A stretch of DNA of 39,269 nucleotides from Candidatus Hadersleviella danica (GTDB lineage: Bacteria > Chloroflexota > Anaerolineae > Promineifilales > Promineifilaceae). Made by a program: the position numbers and the translations under genes. The first letter of the stretch is position 1. Each line of letters opens with the position of its first letter. Location: positions 1 to 39,269 of the forward strand of contig JADJSZ010000062.1 in assembly GCA_016711405.1 (NCBI GenBank), written 5' to 3'. Under the pieces are notes generated by a model. The model was not told the origin of the DNA, made no database searches, and saw only the letters and a program-made list of their open reading frames with translations. This document shows positions 1 to 7,864 of this stretch, one piece after another.

Positions 1-1786
1 CCAGCACCACCAAATCGCCATCGTAGCGCAACTCTTCGGCGGGCAAATAAAATTTATCCGCATCTTCTTCGCGCAGAATAAATTCGCCCAACGATTCGTT
101 GTAGTAAGCGGTGTTGCCCGTAATTAGCTCCTCTTCAAAGAAGTAAGCGGCCATTTGGTCGGCTAAAAAGCCGAAGCCGCCGCCATTTTGGCGCATGTCA
201 ATGATGAGGCCGGGCACTTCTTGCTCATTGAGGGTCTGCATCAGCCGCTCCCACAGTTGCACGGTGAGCAGTTGGTTGTCGAAGAAGCTGGTGATTTCGA
301 CGTAGGCGTAGCCGCTGTCGAGGAGTTCGTATTGCACAGGCAACTCAAAACCTGTCACAGGACGGCCGAAATCTTCATGGTAAAAGCTGTCTACCTCAAA
401 AACGCTGACGAGTTCGGCCGTTTCTTCCTCTTCCGCCTCGGGGTTGAGGTAAGTAATGGTTAACTCTGTGTCCGTGGGGAAGCGGGTGGCGTAAATGAGT
501 TGTTGGAGCCGCCGATTGTGGGCGGTGCTGAAGGGGGAGGTGTAGGGCAGAATGCCTTCGACCCATTCGCCAATGGGGGTGTCGTTAATGGCGATGATTT
601 CGGCCGCCAATTCAATGCCCGCCTCGGCCGCAGGCGTGTCTTCGCCCAGATAAGTGACGATGATACGGCCGTCGGCCAATTCCTGAATGGCAATCCCCAC
701 CCCGCCGCGCACATTTTCCACAAATTCATCTTGCAAGAAGGGGCCGCTCACATGCCCATCGGGAATTTCCCAGAGCATATCGCGCAAGACACGGCGATAT
801 TCGTCAGGGTCACCCGCCGCTTCGGCCACTTCCATCAACGGCCGATACGTCTCAATCAACGCCTCCCAATCAATCTCTTTGTATTCGGTAAAGGCGTACT
901 CTTGGCTCAATTTCTCCACAAAGGCATCAAACGCCTCGGTGTAGCTCAGCTCCGAAAAATCGACCAAGGCCGCGCCCGATGGCTCGATTAAATCCACGAC
1001 AGGGTTGCGCGAACGGTCAAAGGTAAAGGGCACGGTGTCCAAATTGACCAGCGTGTACCCTTGGGGCAGGGTGATTAATTCGGTGTCGTCAATGGTGAAC
1101 AACAAGCCATCTTCGCCAAAGTTGATGGGGAATAGTTGCTCCTCGTCGGGGGCGTAGACAAGCAGTTGGCCGCCGATAATTTCCCGCTCTGTCTCAAATT
1201 CCTCGCTGATGCGGGTGGAGGCGTAAGCAGTAGACCAGCCGCCACCGCCCAAATCACGCTCTTCGAGGAAGGGGTCGCCAAAGGTGTTTGTCCAGTAAGC
1301 GACAGCGAAAATTTGCACACCCGCGTCGTCCTCATCGTCGTTGTCCACATCGCGGTAGGCGCCTTGTGGTTCGATGGGCAAAGCGATGCTATAGCCAAAG
1401 GGGGACTCGAAGAAGTCGGTGGTGAGTTGCCCCAAGGTTTGCGAAGCCAGCGGCATGAGGTAGTTCTTGTCGCGGTCTACAAAGCCTGCTTGGTCTTCTA
1501 AAATGACCATGGGCTGAGCCACCCCAGCGGTGAAGAAGGGGTTGGTGTAAGGCACTTCGCCTGTAATGCTGACGGGGCCGCCTTCTTCGGCGTTGAGAAT
1601 CAGGCTCTCGAGGTCAATGGGTTCGGCCGTTTCTTCTTCAGCTTCTTCCTCATCCACTTCTTCCGCCTCGGCCGTGGGGGCTGGGGTGGGGGTGGGATTG
1701 GTTTGGGAGGGAAGGTCGGCCGTGGGCGAACAAGCCATCAGCAAGGCCAAGAGGCCAATGGCCAAAATGGTTTTCCAAAGTTTCAT
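1..1786 (-). CDS. S41-family (C-terminal-processing/tricorn-like) peptidase, lipoprotein; 3' end outside window
   Basis: The frame is open from the ATG at 1786 to the window edge, about 595 codons, with no stop. A ribosome site AGGAG lies at 1798-1794. The N-terminus is a lipoprotein signal with lipobox LLMAC (Cys19), then a Pro/Thr/Glu-rich linker to about residue 60, so the protein should be anchored outside the cytoplasmic membrane. Residues about 355-415 read as a PDZ domain (GGVGIAIQE...TPAAEAGIELAAEIIAINDTPI). Residues about 525-540 carry the S41 signature GLIIDMRQNGGG. The catalytic Ser of this family lies some tens of residues after that Gly-rich motif and would fall near or beyond the edge, so activity cannot be confirmed. 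A role as an extracytoplasmic serine protease is inferred from the family. No frameshift was seen in the readable part. Confidence 0.85.
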   Translation of the reverse strand, partial: MKLWKTILAIGLLALLMACSPTADLPSQTNPTPTPAPTAEAEEVDEEEAEEETAEPIDLESLILNAEEGGPVSITGEVPYTNPFFTAGVAQPMVILEDQAGFVDRDKNYLMPLASQTLGQLTTDFFESPFGYSIALPIEPQGAYRDVDNDDEDDAGVQIFAVAYWTNTFGDPFLEERDLGGGGWSTAYASTRISEEFETEREIIGGQLLVYAPDEEQLFPINFGEDGLLFTIDDTELITLPQGYTLVNLDTVPFTFDRSRNPVVDLIEPSGAALVDFSELSYTEAFDAFVEKLSQEYAFTEYKEIDWEALIETYRPLMEVAEAAGDPDEYRRVLRDMLWEIPDGHVSGPFLQDEFVENVRGGVGIAIQELADGRIIVTYLGEDTPAAEAGIELAAEIIAINDTPIGEWVEGILPYTSPFSTAHNRRLQQLIYATRFPTDTELTITYLNPEAEEEETAELVSVFEVDSFYHEDFGRPVTGFELPVQYELLDSGYAYVEITSFFDNQLLTVQLWERLMQTLNEQEVPGLIIDMRQNGGGFGFLADQMAAYFFEEELITGNTAYYNESLGEFILREEDADKFYLPAEELRYDGDLVVL

Positions 1787-1875
1787 GGTTCAACTCCTGC
1801 AAGGAAATAGATGCGGGTAAACAAGTCGAGGGGGGGATTATAGCAGAATTGCCAACGAGGGCGGCAGAGCGCTCG

Positions 1876-1932
1876 GTGAAAAGTAAAAAGTAAAAAGTTG
1901 GTCTGTCTGACTCACCACCTTTCACTTTTCAC
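1876..1932. repeat. Intergenic ~7-bp tandem repeat with inverted arms (GTGAAAAGT type)
   Basis: The spacer between the ABC ATPase and the protease holds an AAAAAGT-type run (from 1876) followed by its complement (to about 1940). GTGAAAAGT at 1876-1884 pairs with ACTTTTCAC at 1924-1932. The same vocabulary returns at about 31.9 kb and 33.3 kb. Confidence 0.7.
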
Positions 1933-1953
1933 TTTCTACTCTTTGCCCAACTT

Positions 1954-2719
1954 CTAGCCACCACTATGGAGGCGGGTAATCGCTTTGAGAAACGTTTGGG
2001 TGCGTTGGTCTTGGGCATTGTCAAACAGTTCGGCGGGGGTGCCGATTTCCACAAAACGTCCCTCATCCATAAACACCACGCGGTGGGCAAATTGGCGGGC
2101 AAAGGCCATTTCATGCGTCACGGTTAACATGGTCATGCCCTCTTCAACCAGTTGTTGCATGACGGCCAAAACCTCGCCAATCAACTCGGGGTCAAGGGCA
2201 GAGGTGGGTTCGTCAAAGAGCATCACTTTGGGTTGCATGGCCATAGCGCGGGCAATGGCCACCCGCTGTTGCTGGCCACCCGATAGGCGAGCGGGGTATT
2301 CGTCGCGCTTGTGCGCCAAACCCACTTTTTCGAGAAAGTGCATCCCCAAATCGGCCGCTTCCTTTTCGCCCATCCCTTTCACCGTTACAGGCCCTTCAAT
2401 CACATTGCCGAGAGCGGTGAAGTGGGGAAACAGGTTGAAAGATTGGAAGACCATGCCTGTATTCAGGCGCAAATCGTGGATGGCATCGCGGTAGCCACGG
2501 CCGCTTCCGCCTCCACCACCAATCCATCCACTTCGACAGTGCCTAAATCGGGTTGCTCCAAAAAGTTGAGACAGCGCAAAAAGGTGCTTTTGCCCGACCC
2601 ACTCGGGCCGATAATGCAAATCACCTCGGCCGGGTCAACCGTGAGGCTTAAATCTTTGAGCACATGCAATGTGCCAAAATACTGTGCAAGTTGGTAATAC
2701 GAACAATAGGGTTTGTCAT
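1954..2719 (-). CDS. Polar amino-acid ABC transporter ATP-binding protein (GlnQ-type), interrupted by two frameshifts
   Basis: This would be the cytoplasmic ATPase of an amino-acid importer. Pieces in three frames join into one standard protein. It starts MTNPIVRITNLH at 2719, moves to the frame YFGTLHVLKDLSLTV near 2683, and changes frame again near 2500 to GYRDAIHDLRLNTG. Walker A is GPSGSGKST, the Q-loop is VFQSFNLFPH, the signature is LSGGQQQR, Walker B is VMLFDEPTSALD, and the H-loop is TVTHEMAFA. One missing base at each break restores 768 bp, or 255 aa, which is the usual length for the family. The first break would restore CAC AAG TAT (H-K-Y). No permease or binding protein of the amino-acid class is next to it, so it is an orphan here. 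The motifs are intact, so sequencing error is more likely than decay, but a real pseudogene is possible. Confidence 0.85.
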
Positions 2720-2784
2720 GGCCTTGCGCTGGGGGGATGATGAGCTTATTGCAAGGGCTGAGTATACACCAATAACGAGTAACA

Positions 2785-2818
2785 AAAAGGCCAGAGGTGT
2801 TACCACCTCTGGCCTTTT
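2785..2818 (-). terminator. Bidirectional intrinsic terminator
   Basis: A perfect 15-bp stem (2785-2799 with 2804-2818) closes a 4-base loop TTAC. It is flanked by A/T runs on both sides, so it can act on either strand. It sits between the end of the large secreted-protein gene (2866) and the ABC ATPase start (2719), and probably separates the two transcripts. Confidence 0.8.
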
Positions 2819-2823
2819 ACTTT

Positions 2824-2864
2824 CAGCTACCAGCTAACAGCTAATAGCTTACGGCTTACAGCTT
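2824..2864. repeat. Degenerate heptamer run (CAGCTAA type)
   Basis: Five to six consecutive words of 7 bp (CAGCTAC, CAGCTAA, CAGCTAA, TAGCTTA, CGGCTTA, CAGCTTC) lie immediately after the stop codon of the secreted-protein gene. There is one orientation only and no long hairpin. Confidence 0.6.
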
Positions 2865-2865
2865 C

Positions 2866-3732
2866 TTACGGCCGCATCACAATCGGCAGGTAGATGACAG
2901 GGTTGGCTGGGACAATAACTTCTTCCACCGCAGTGGTCAAAGCGACATCGTTGGTTGCACTGCCATCCGCATCCGATGTGACCGTCAGGGTGGTCGTATC
3001 GGTGTCGGGGTGAGCCGCACCTGCATCAATCGTCACGGACACTGTGAAATCGGCCGATTCGCCCGGAGCCAACATCATGCTGTTGTGGGAGGAGGTGGTT
3101 GTCCACGAATGCCCTGCCAGCGCGATGTTGAAGGTGTCGGTCATGTTGCCCGTGTTGGTCAGGCTGATGGTGTAGGTGACGGTTTCGCCAGCGGCGCCTG
3201 TGTGGCCAGTCGTGTCGGCCGACCAGTCGAAGCCGTAAACAGCTTCGGCCGTGGTGGTCAACTCGGCCCAGTCGCTGATGCCGTTGTCCGTTTGGGAGGT
3301 AGCCATCACTGTGACAGCATCCCAATCGCCAGCCCATGCGCCAGCGGGCACTTCAACCGTCACATCGAAGCTACTCGTCTCGCCTGCCATGAGGGTAATG
3401 TCAGTGACAGAGAGTTCGGTAATCCATGTGCTTCCCGCAAGGGAGAGGTCGAAGGTGTCCGTGCTGACACCTGTGTTGGTGATAGCCACGCTGTAGGTGA
3501 CAATCTCGCCGGGCAGACCCGACAAGGCCGCATTTGGCCCAACATCCACGCCCACCTCAGAGACGGTCATGGTGACGGGAACAGTGATTTCTGCGGTGAC
3601 GGGGTCGTTGCTTTCAATACACAATGTACCTGTATAGACACCAGCGGCGTAGCCTGTGGCATCGTAGGTCACTGTCACATCATCAGAACCACGGCGGCGG
3701 TAGTGCCACTGGTGGGATTGATGGAAAGCCAC
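2866..3732 (-). CDS. Segment 5 of the secreted protein: NEW3-like domains and C-terminal YLP tail
   Basis: After about 17 out-of-phase codons the sense resumes at GSDDVTVTYDATGYAAGVY. Two repeats of a NEW3/alpha-galactosidase-associated type follow: NAALSGLPGEIVTYSVAITN...TDTFDLSLAGSTW and GHTGAAGETVTYTISLTN...TDTFNIALAGHSW. Each is about 110 residues. The protein ends NPVIYLPIVMRP, nearly the same tail as the cytochrome c peroxidase encoded at 14386-15555. It is probably a rigid surface stalk. The frame break near 3695 is closed by one base (GCC GCC GGT GGT). Confidence 0.7.
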   Translation of the reverse strand: MAFHQSHQWHYRRRGSDDVTVTYDATGYAAGVYTGTLCIESNDPVTAEITVPVTMTVSEVGVDVGPNAALSGLPGEIVTYSVAITNTGVSTDTFDLSLAGSTWITELSVTDITLMAGETSSFDVTVEVPAGAWAGDWDAVTVMATSQTDNGISDWAELTTTAEAVYGFDWSADTTGHTGAAGETVTYTISLTNTGNMTDTFNIALAGHSWTTTSSHNSMMLAPGESADFTVSVTIDAGAAHPDTDTTTLTVTSDADGSATNDVALTTAVEEVIVPANPVIYLPIVMRP

Positions 3733-4214
3733 GGAATGTCATTCGCCACACAACCGGGTGTCGAATCAAGCACAACATCGTCCACAAAGAAGTTACTACC
3801 ACCAGTGCCACTAATACTGTGGAAGGCAATTGTATGAGAATTGCCATCTGCATAAGCAGAGAGATCTACAGTTTGTTCTGTATATCCAAGCTGACTGCAC
3901 AATGGGGATGTACCATCCAGCAAGTAAACCTGTGTACTATCTACGGTAACTTCGAGGAAGTCAGTGGGGCTGGCACAGATAATGGCTTCGACATGGAAGC
4001 TCAGAGTCGCTGTGCCATTTGGAATGACAACAGCTTGAGCCATGGAACCTTCTTCTGCGCTAGACGCGCCACCAAACCAAGCCCACCATAACCCTGTGCG
4101 GGCCTGTGCCTGTGCCTGTGCCACAAAGTGCGACGGTACACAGGGGTGAACCGAAGTTGGTCGAAGCTTCAGTCCAAGAGGCGTTGGGGGTGCCACCTTC
4201 AAAGCCACCATCAA
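3675..4214 (-). CDS. Segment 4 of the secreted protein: second MAM/anchor-J-like domain
   Basis: The meaningful part runs from about 4098 (RTGLWWAWFGGASSAEEGSM) to about 3700 (IPWLSINPTSGTT). The preceding stretch, LADIILDGGFEGGTPNASW to CGTGTGTGP, lies in yet another frame (4060-4240). Together they make a jelly-roll domain with the well-known order GGFE...W...GP.TG..WAWFGG...FVDDVVL. The frame breaks beside a 6-bp tandem repeat (GGCACA x3) followed by GGCCCG. The final LSINPTSG strand belongs to a BACON-like repeat that continues in the last segment. Confidence 0.6.
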   Translation of the reverse strand: MMVALKVAPPTPLGLKLRPTSVHPCVPSHFVAQAQAQARTGLWWAWFGGASSAEEGSMAQAVVIPNGTATLSFHVEAIICASPTDFLEVTVDSTQVYLLDGTSPLCSQLGYTEQTVDLSAYADGNSHTIAFHSISGTGGSNFFVDDVVLDSTPGCVANDIPWLSINPTSGTTAAVVLMM

Positions 4215-6592
4215 GGATGATGTCGGCTAAGTTGGGGATGTAGTTTGGGATTGGGTTGGGGGGCAAACAGTTGCAACCGTTGGGGAACGCCACCTGTGGC
4301 CTGTGCGGTGTTGGCGCGTGCGGCAATTTCGGTGATTGTCCAGTCAAGGTCAAGGGTTCCCATATTCCAGATGGTCAGGGTTTGGTCGGCCGTGCCATCT
4401 ACGCTGACCGTTGCTTCCATTTCCGTTGGATTAACGGCAATTTCCACAAAAGCAGGGCCAAGGTCAAAGTCTTGGACTGTCGTTGCGTCGGTGGCAACGG
4501 TTATGCCCGAAACCATTTCGGAAAAATAGCCTGTGGCACTGGCGGTGATGGTATAAGTACCAATGGGCAGACTACTTGTGTAAACACCACTGCCATCGGT
4601 AGCCAAATTGTAGGTAGTCGTACCATCATCTACCATGATATCTGCCCCACTGATTGGGCCACTTGTGTCCGAATCTGTAACGGTGCCTGTTAGGTAGCCC
4701 AGATCGGTGCCACCACCCACACAAGTTAGTTCAACATCGTCAACCTGAGCATACCAATCCCAGCCATTACCTGAATAGCGGAACCGAACCTGTGTATTCG
4801 AGTCGCCTGCATAATCAGAGAGGTCGAGGGTGATATCGCCCGAGCCGGCTGTTTGGTGGTTTTCATCCCATGACAATTCGGTAACCCACGAGCTACCATC
4901 CCATACTTCTACCCGGAACAAATCGTTGCCTACTCCCAAATCACGGTAAAACCCTGCAACATTGAGGGTGACTGTAGATAAGGGAAGGGTGCTAAACGGA
5001 TTCGTTACCAGACTGGTATCGTAAGCGGGAGAATTGGCTGAGCCGGGGAAGTCACTGTCAGCACAGGCGGCTACCCCACTGCCTGTGGTGGAGTTGGCAA
5101 TTCCACAAGTAGCGGGAGCGTCGGCTGTGGTGCCCCATACAATAGCGTTATTGTTAGGGGAGTCGTTTGTGACGAGCCAATCGCCGGGGAGGCCTCCTTC
5201 AAAGCCAACTGCTCCTACATTACAAAGCAAGGAGCCATCGGCCGTGGTGAAGGAGAAGACGGCCGAGCTTGGCCCTGCACCACAGATATTGTTGGGAGTG
5301 ACCCGCCAATAGTAGGTAGTGAGCGTGCTCAAACCGCTCAGGTTCACGCTGGTCGCGACCACGGTGTCGGTGAAGACGATGTTGGAGAAGCCCATATCGG
5401 TGGCGACTTCAACATAGTATTCGGTGGCATTGGCATCGGCCGTCCATGTCAGGGTGGGGGCTAAACCAACACCAGTTGCCCCATCAGCAGGGGCGGTGAG
5501 GGTGACAGTGCCGGGAGCGGCCGTATACAGATCCAACCCGACAGTTGTCGTGTGGGTGCTGGTCGGCGCGGTACCAACGATGTCAATGCTGTAAGAGCCA
5601 GCGACGGCCGAACCCAAACTGCCAATCGTCAACACACTGCTTCCGGGAGGGGTTACAGGGTCAACCGTGAAGCTGGTTGTGGTTCCGGCGGGGTTGCCCA
5701 AGACAGAGAGGTCTACTTGGTCGGTAAAGCTCATAATCGAGCTAACCGTGATGTTGTAATCCACGCTGGGGGTTGTCGTGCAGGTCTCGTAGGTCGTCGG
5801 ATCGGCCGTAAGACTGAAATCGGGGAACAAAGCACCTGTACATTCAGGAATGCGAAAGACCACAATGCGCGTGTTCCAGTTAAAGGCCGTCGCATTGACA
5901 TCATGGTACTCGTTCGTGTACCAGAACGTACAATCATCGGCCGGGTCTACACTCATGGAGCTGTAGTCACCCCAACGGCTGGCACCACCCGTTTGTGTAC
6001 CACCTGTAATGACATTTTCCTCTGCTTGCAACGTGCCCAAGGGGTCGCTGGCCAAGCGGGTGGCATAACGAATGGAGGGGATGGTGGTTCCACTGGAAAC
6101 GCTATAGCCAAGGGCGATATTGCCCGAGCCATCCATGGCGATACTGCCCATCCAACGATGGTCGCTATCGGGGGCATGGGTTCCTTCTTGGTGCAAGTCC
6201 CAACCACTGCCACTGTCGCGCAACTCGAACCAACGAATCGCGGCGCGGTCAGCACCGTTTACGTCTACGGTAAAGTTGCCCACCAACGCCTCGTAGCTAC
6301 CCAAGTTGCGGTAACCAAAGCGCCACATAGGCCAGTAGGAGAGGGAGTCTAATTCTTGAGCCGTACCTGGTTGCGGAATACAATCTCCCACAAAGAAGCC
6401 GCAAACTGTGTAGTTGTAATCAGCAATCGGAATTTCATCTACCATGGTGAAGGTAGTGTTGCCGGGAGTTGCCCAGTCCACATCAAATTCATAAAAGGCC
6501 AAGCGGTCTACCCCAGCAGGATGGTCTGGGTAGCCTTCCGCCAACATGGTGTAGAAGTAGCCGGAGAACCCGCAGGGGTGGCGTACTGCCAT
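4211..6592 (-). CDS. Segment 3 of the secreted protein: propeller end, Ig-like, FN3, MAM-like and carboxypeptidase-regulatory-like domains
   Basis: This is the longest open segment, 793 codons; its ATG is probably not a real start. Residues about 10-260 continue the N-terminal exported domain (HRWMGSIAMDGSGNIALGYS, SRWGDYSSMSVDPADDCTFWY). Then come an Ig-like sandwich (about 265-355), a fibronectin III domain (about 365-450, ending YYWRVTPNN...FSFTT), a MAM/anchor-J-like sandwich (about 455-625, with WDWYAQVDDVEL), a carboxypeptidase-regulatory-like domain (about 635-700, YLTGTVTDSDTSGPISGA), and the start of a BACON-like strand region (LTIWNMGTLDLDWTI). It ends out of frame after about 4260 (LHPQLSRHHP), next to a 6-G run on the plus strand. 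Confidence 0.7.
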   Translation of the reverse strand: MAVRHPCGFSGYFYTMLAEGYPDHPAGVDRLAFYEFDVDWATPGNTTFTMVDEIPIADYNYTVCGFFVGDCIPQPGTAQELDSLSYWPMWRFGYRNLGSYEALVGNFTVDVNGADRAAIRWFELRDSGSGWDLHQEGTHAPDSDHRWMGSIAMDGSGNIALGYSVSSGTTIPSIRYATRLASDPLGTLQAEENVITGGTQTGGASRWGDYSSMSVDPADDCTFWYTNEYHDVNATAFNWNTRIVVFRIPECTGALFPDFSLTADPTTYETCTTTPSVDYNITVSSIMSFTDQVDLSVLGNPAGTTTSFTVDPVTPPGSSVLTIGSLGSAVAGSYSIDIVGTAPTSTHTTTVGLDLYTAAPGTVTLTAPADGATGVGLAPTLTWTADANATEYYVEVATDMGFSNIVFTDTVVATSVNLSGLSTLTTYYWRVTPNNICGAGPSSAVFSFTTADGSLLCNVGAVGFEGGLPGDWLVTNDSPNNNAIVWGTTADAPATCGIANSTTGSGVAACADSDFPGSANSPAYDTSLVTNPFSTLPLSTVTLNVAGFYRDLGVGNDLFRVEVWDGSSWVTELSWDENHQTAGSGDITLDLSDYAGDSNTQVRFRYSGNGWDWYAQVDDVELTCVGGGTDLGYLTGTVTDSDTSGPISGADIMVDDGTTTYNLATDGSGVYTSSLPIGTYTITASATGYFSEMVSGITVATDATTVQDFDLGPAFVEIAVNPTEMEATVSVDGTADQTLTIWNMGTLDLDWTITEIAARANTAQATGGVPQRLQLFAPQPNPKLHPQLSRHHP

Positions 6593-7166
6593 CCAAGTCG
6601 GCGGGCATCATGAAGTTGGGGTGGTTAGCGGAGAATTGGAAGGTGGCGGCGGCTCCTGTTAACATGGCGGCCCGGTCGAAGGCGTAGGCGTAATACTGGT
6701 TGGGGAAACCCGTATTGGTGGTCATGTAGTACGCATCTGGCCAAACCCCGAATTTGAAGTAGTCGGGGAAGTCGGGCATGGTGAATTGGTAGAGCCAATA
6801 AGCACCTGTGGGGTCGGCCGTTTGGGAGATGGCGATACACATGCGGGTGCCTGAGGTAACGGCAAATTGGCTTAAAAGCCACCGATCCGCCAATTCGTCA
6901 TAGACGACAACAGGGTCACCATCATTCTCGTTGGTACAGGCGGTTAAGCCAGACCCGATGAAAAGGTCGGTGAAGGGGGTATCAGCTTGAAGCACATTGC
7001 CACTTTTGTCGAAGATGGCGAACGAGACGTTGACCATTTGGATATAGTGGTTGGGGCCGACTTCACCCATGGTGTCGGGTGGGGTGAAACCATCTGTGCC
7101 CAAACCTTCAAATTGGAACAAGGGGGTTGGTGAAAACCCTGTTTCAATTTGGGAGAGGGCGGCCAA
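6489..7166 (-). CDS. Segment 2 of the secreted protein: conserved N-terminal exported domain
   Basis: This segment begins in-frame near 7172, after the signal-peptide segment, and is meaningful to about 6575. It reads LSQIETGFSP, then TPPDTMGEVGPNHYIQMVN and VVYDELADRWLLSQF, down to NFMMPADLDGSTPP. This pattern is seen in exported bacterial proteins of unknown function that probably form a beta-propeller-like fold (TPPD..GxVGPxHYxQ motif). The last ~30 codons of the frame, after STPP, are out of phase. The true continuation GFSGYFYTM is in the next frame. The drop in sense occurs exactly at the C4/G3 runs near 6569-6578. Confidence 0.65.
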   Translation of the reverse strand: MAALSQIETGFSPTPLFQFEGLGTDGFTPPDTMGEVGPNHYIQMVNVSFAIFDKSGNVLQADTPFTDLFIGSGLTACTNENDGDPVVVYDELADRWLLSQFAVTSGTRMCIAISQTADPTGAYWLYQFTMPDFPDYFKFGVWPDAYYMTTNTGFPNQYYAYAFDRAAMLTGAAATFQFSANHPNFMMPADLDGSTPPLRVLRLLLHHVGGRLPRPSCWGRPLGLL

Positions 7167-7444
7167 GGGGTCTTGGCCAGTGGTTTGGGAGCCGGGATGC
7201 CCAAATCGGGGCTGAACCGATGGGGGTTCAGCATGGGGTTGATTTCCCGATTGAGGACGGGAATTTTGGAAGGGGTTATGTCGCGGACAGGGCGACTGAC
7301 AGCAGGAGTGACTGGCGCACTGCTATAAACAGTTTGGTCGGGGGTGGCTGTTTGGGCGGCCGCAGACCCCTGCATCTGGGTGACCAAAATACCCGTAACC
7401 AACAAAAGGGCTATGGAGCCGAAAATTTTCCATGCTAATTTCAT

Positions 7445-7864
7445 CGAATTTCTCCTGAATAGGTGATAAGCGAAAACAACAGTTGAGAAATAGTTTTGCT
7501 GCTTTTTAGGGGCAATCTAGTTCTTGGTGGGGGTGGGGGAGGCCACTCTTTAGGGCACTATAGAGATAGATGCATTCTCCTTTTAGATTGGAAGTACCAT
7601 ACATAGGGGATGGAAACTTCCCTAGGGGGTTTGTGGTTGCCTACAGACTCGAGGCCAAACCTTATGTAAACATCCCACACATCAAAAAACCCAAGTTGTT
7701 GCTCGGAACAGGTAAATTTGTGGATGGGGAAGCACGATGAGGGAGGTGTAACAGGGCTTATCTTAGCTTTTTATAAGTAAAAAAGCCAGCGTAAGTTGGA
7801 CAAAAAGAAAGAGTAAAATATGGGTGAAATGGTCAATCAATGAGGATGAAGAGGGGGAATAGTC
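7445..7864. other. 420-bp gene-free spacer
   Basis: No convincing open frame or RNA was found. The DNA is more A/T-rich than its surroundings. It should hold the promoter of the minus-strand secreted-protein gene, but no clear -35/-10 pair was identified. A weak 7-bp hairpin (GCTTTTT at 7766-7772 with AAAAAGC at 7780-7786) lies downstream of the binding-protein gene and could be a poor terminator. Unlike most spacers in the window, it has no heptamer run. Confidence 0.5.

Larger units (their letters stand above)
2866..7444 (-). pseudogene. Large secreted multidomain protein gene broken by about five frameshifts (whole locus)
   Basis: Five overlapping open segments on the minus strand form one protein of about 1,500 residues. 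The start at 7444 has an AGGAGAA ribosome site and a signal peptide (MKLAWKIFGSIALLLVTG...SAAA). The segments in order are a Pro-rich propeptide, a conserved exported repeat-free domain, fibronectin III, a MAM/anchor-J-like beta sandwich, a carboxypeptidase-regulatory-like domain, a second MAM-like domain, two NEW3-like domains, and the C-terminal tail IYLPIVMRP. The frame changes fall near 7172, 6573, 4260, 4100 and 3695. At each site the protein sense continues smoothly across the break, and adding one or two bases, mostly in short G/C runs, restores the frame. This points to assembly indels rather than decay, although five in one gene is many. The protein is probably a cell-surface or extracellular adhesin or structural protein. 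No catalytic motif was recognised. Confidence 0.7.

Noticed and set aside
2866..2904. The YLP tail as an LPxTG sortase signal
   Set aside because: There is no LPxTG, hydrophobic span or positive tail after the motif; it ends the protein directly.
5552..6352. Plus-strand frames of 260-280 codons opposite the secreted protein (also 3010-3837)
   Set aside because: The minus-strand text has recognisable FN3, MAM-like and NEW3-like domains; the plus-strand products have none.
7445..7864. A small gene or RNA in the 420-bp spacer
   Set aside because: No frame with a ribosome site and sensible protein text, and only a weak 7-bp hairpin.
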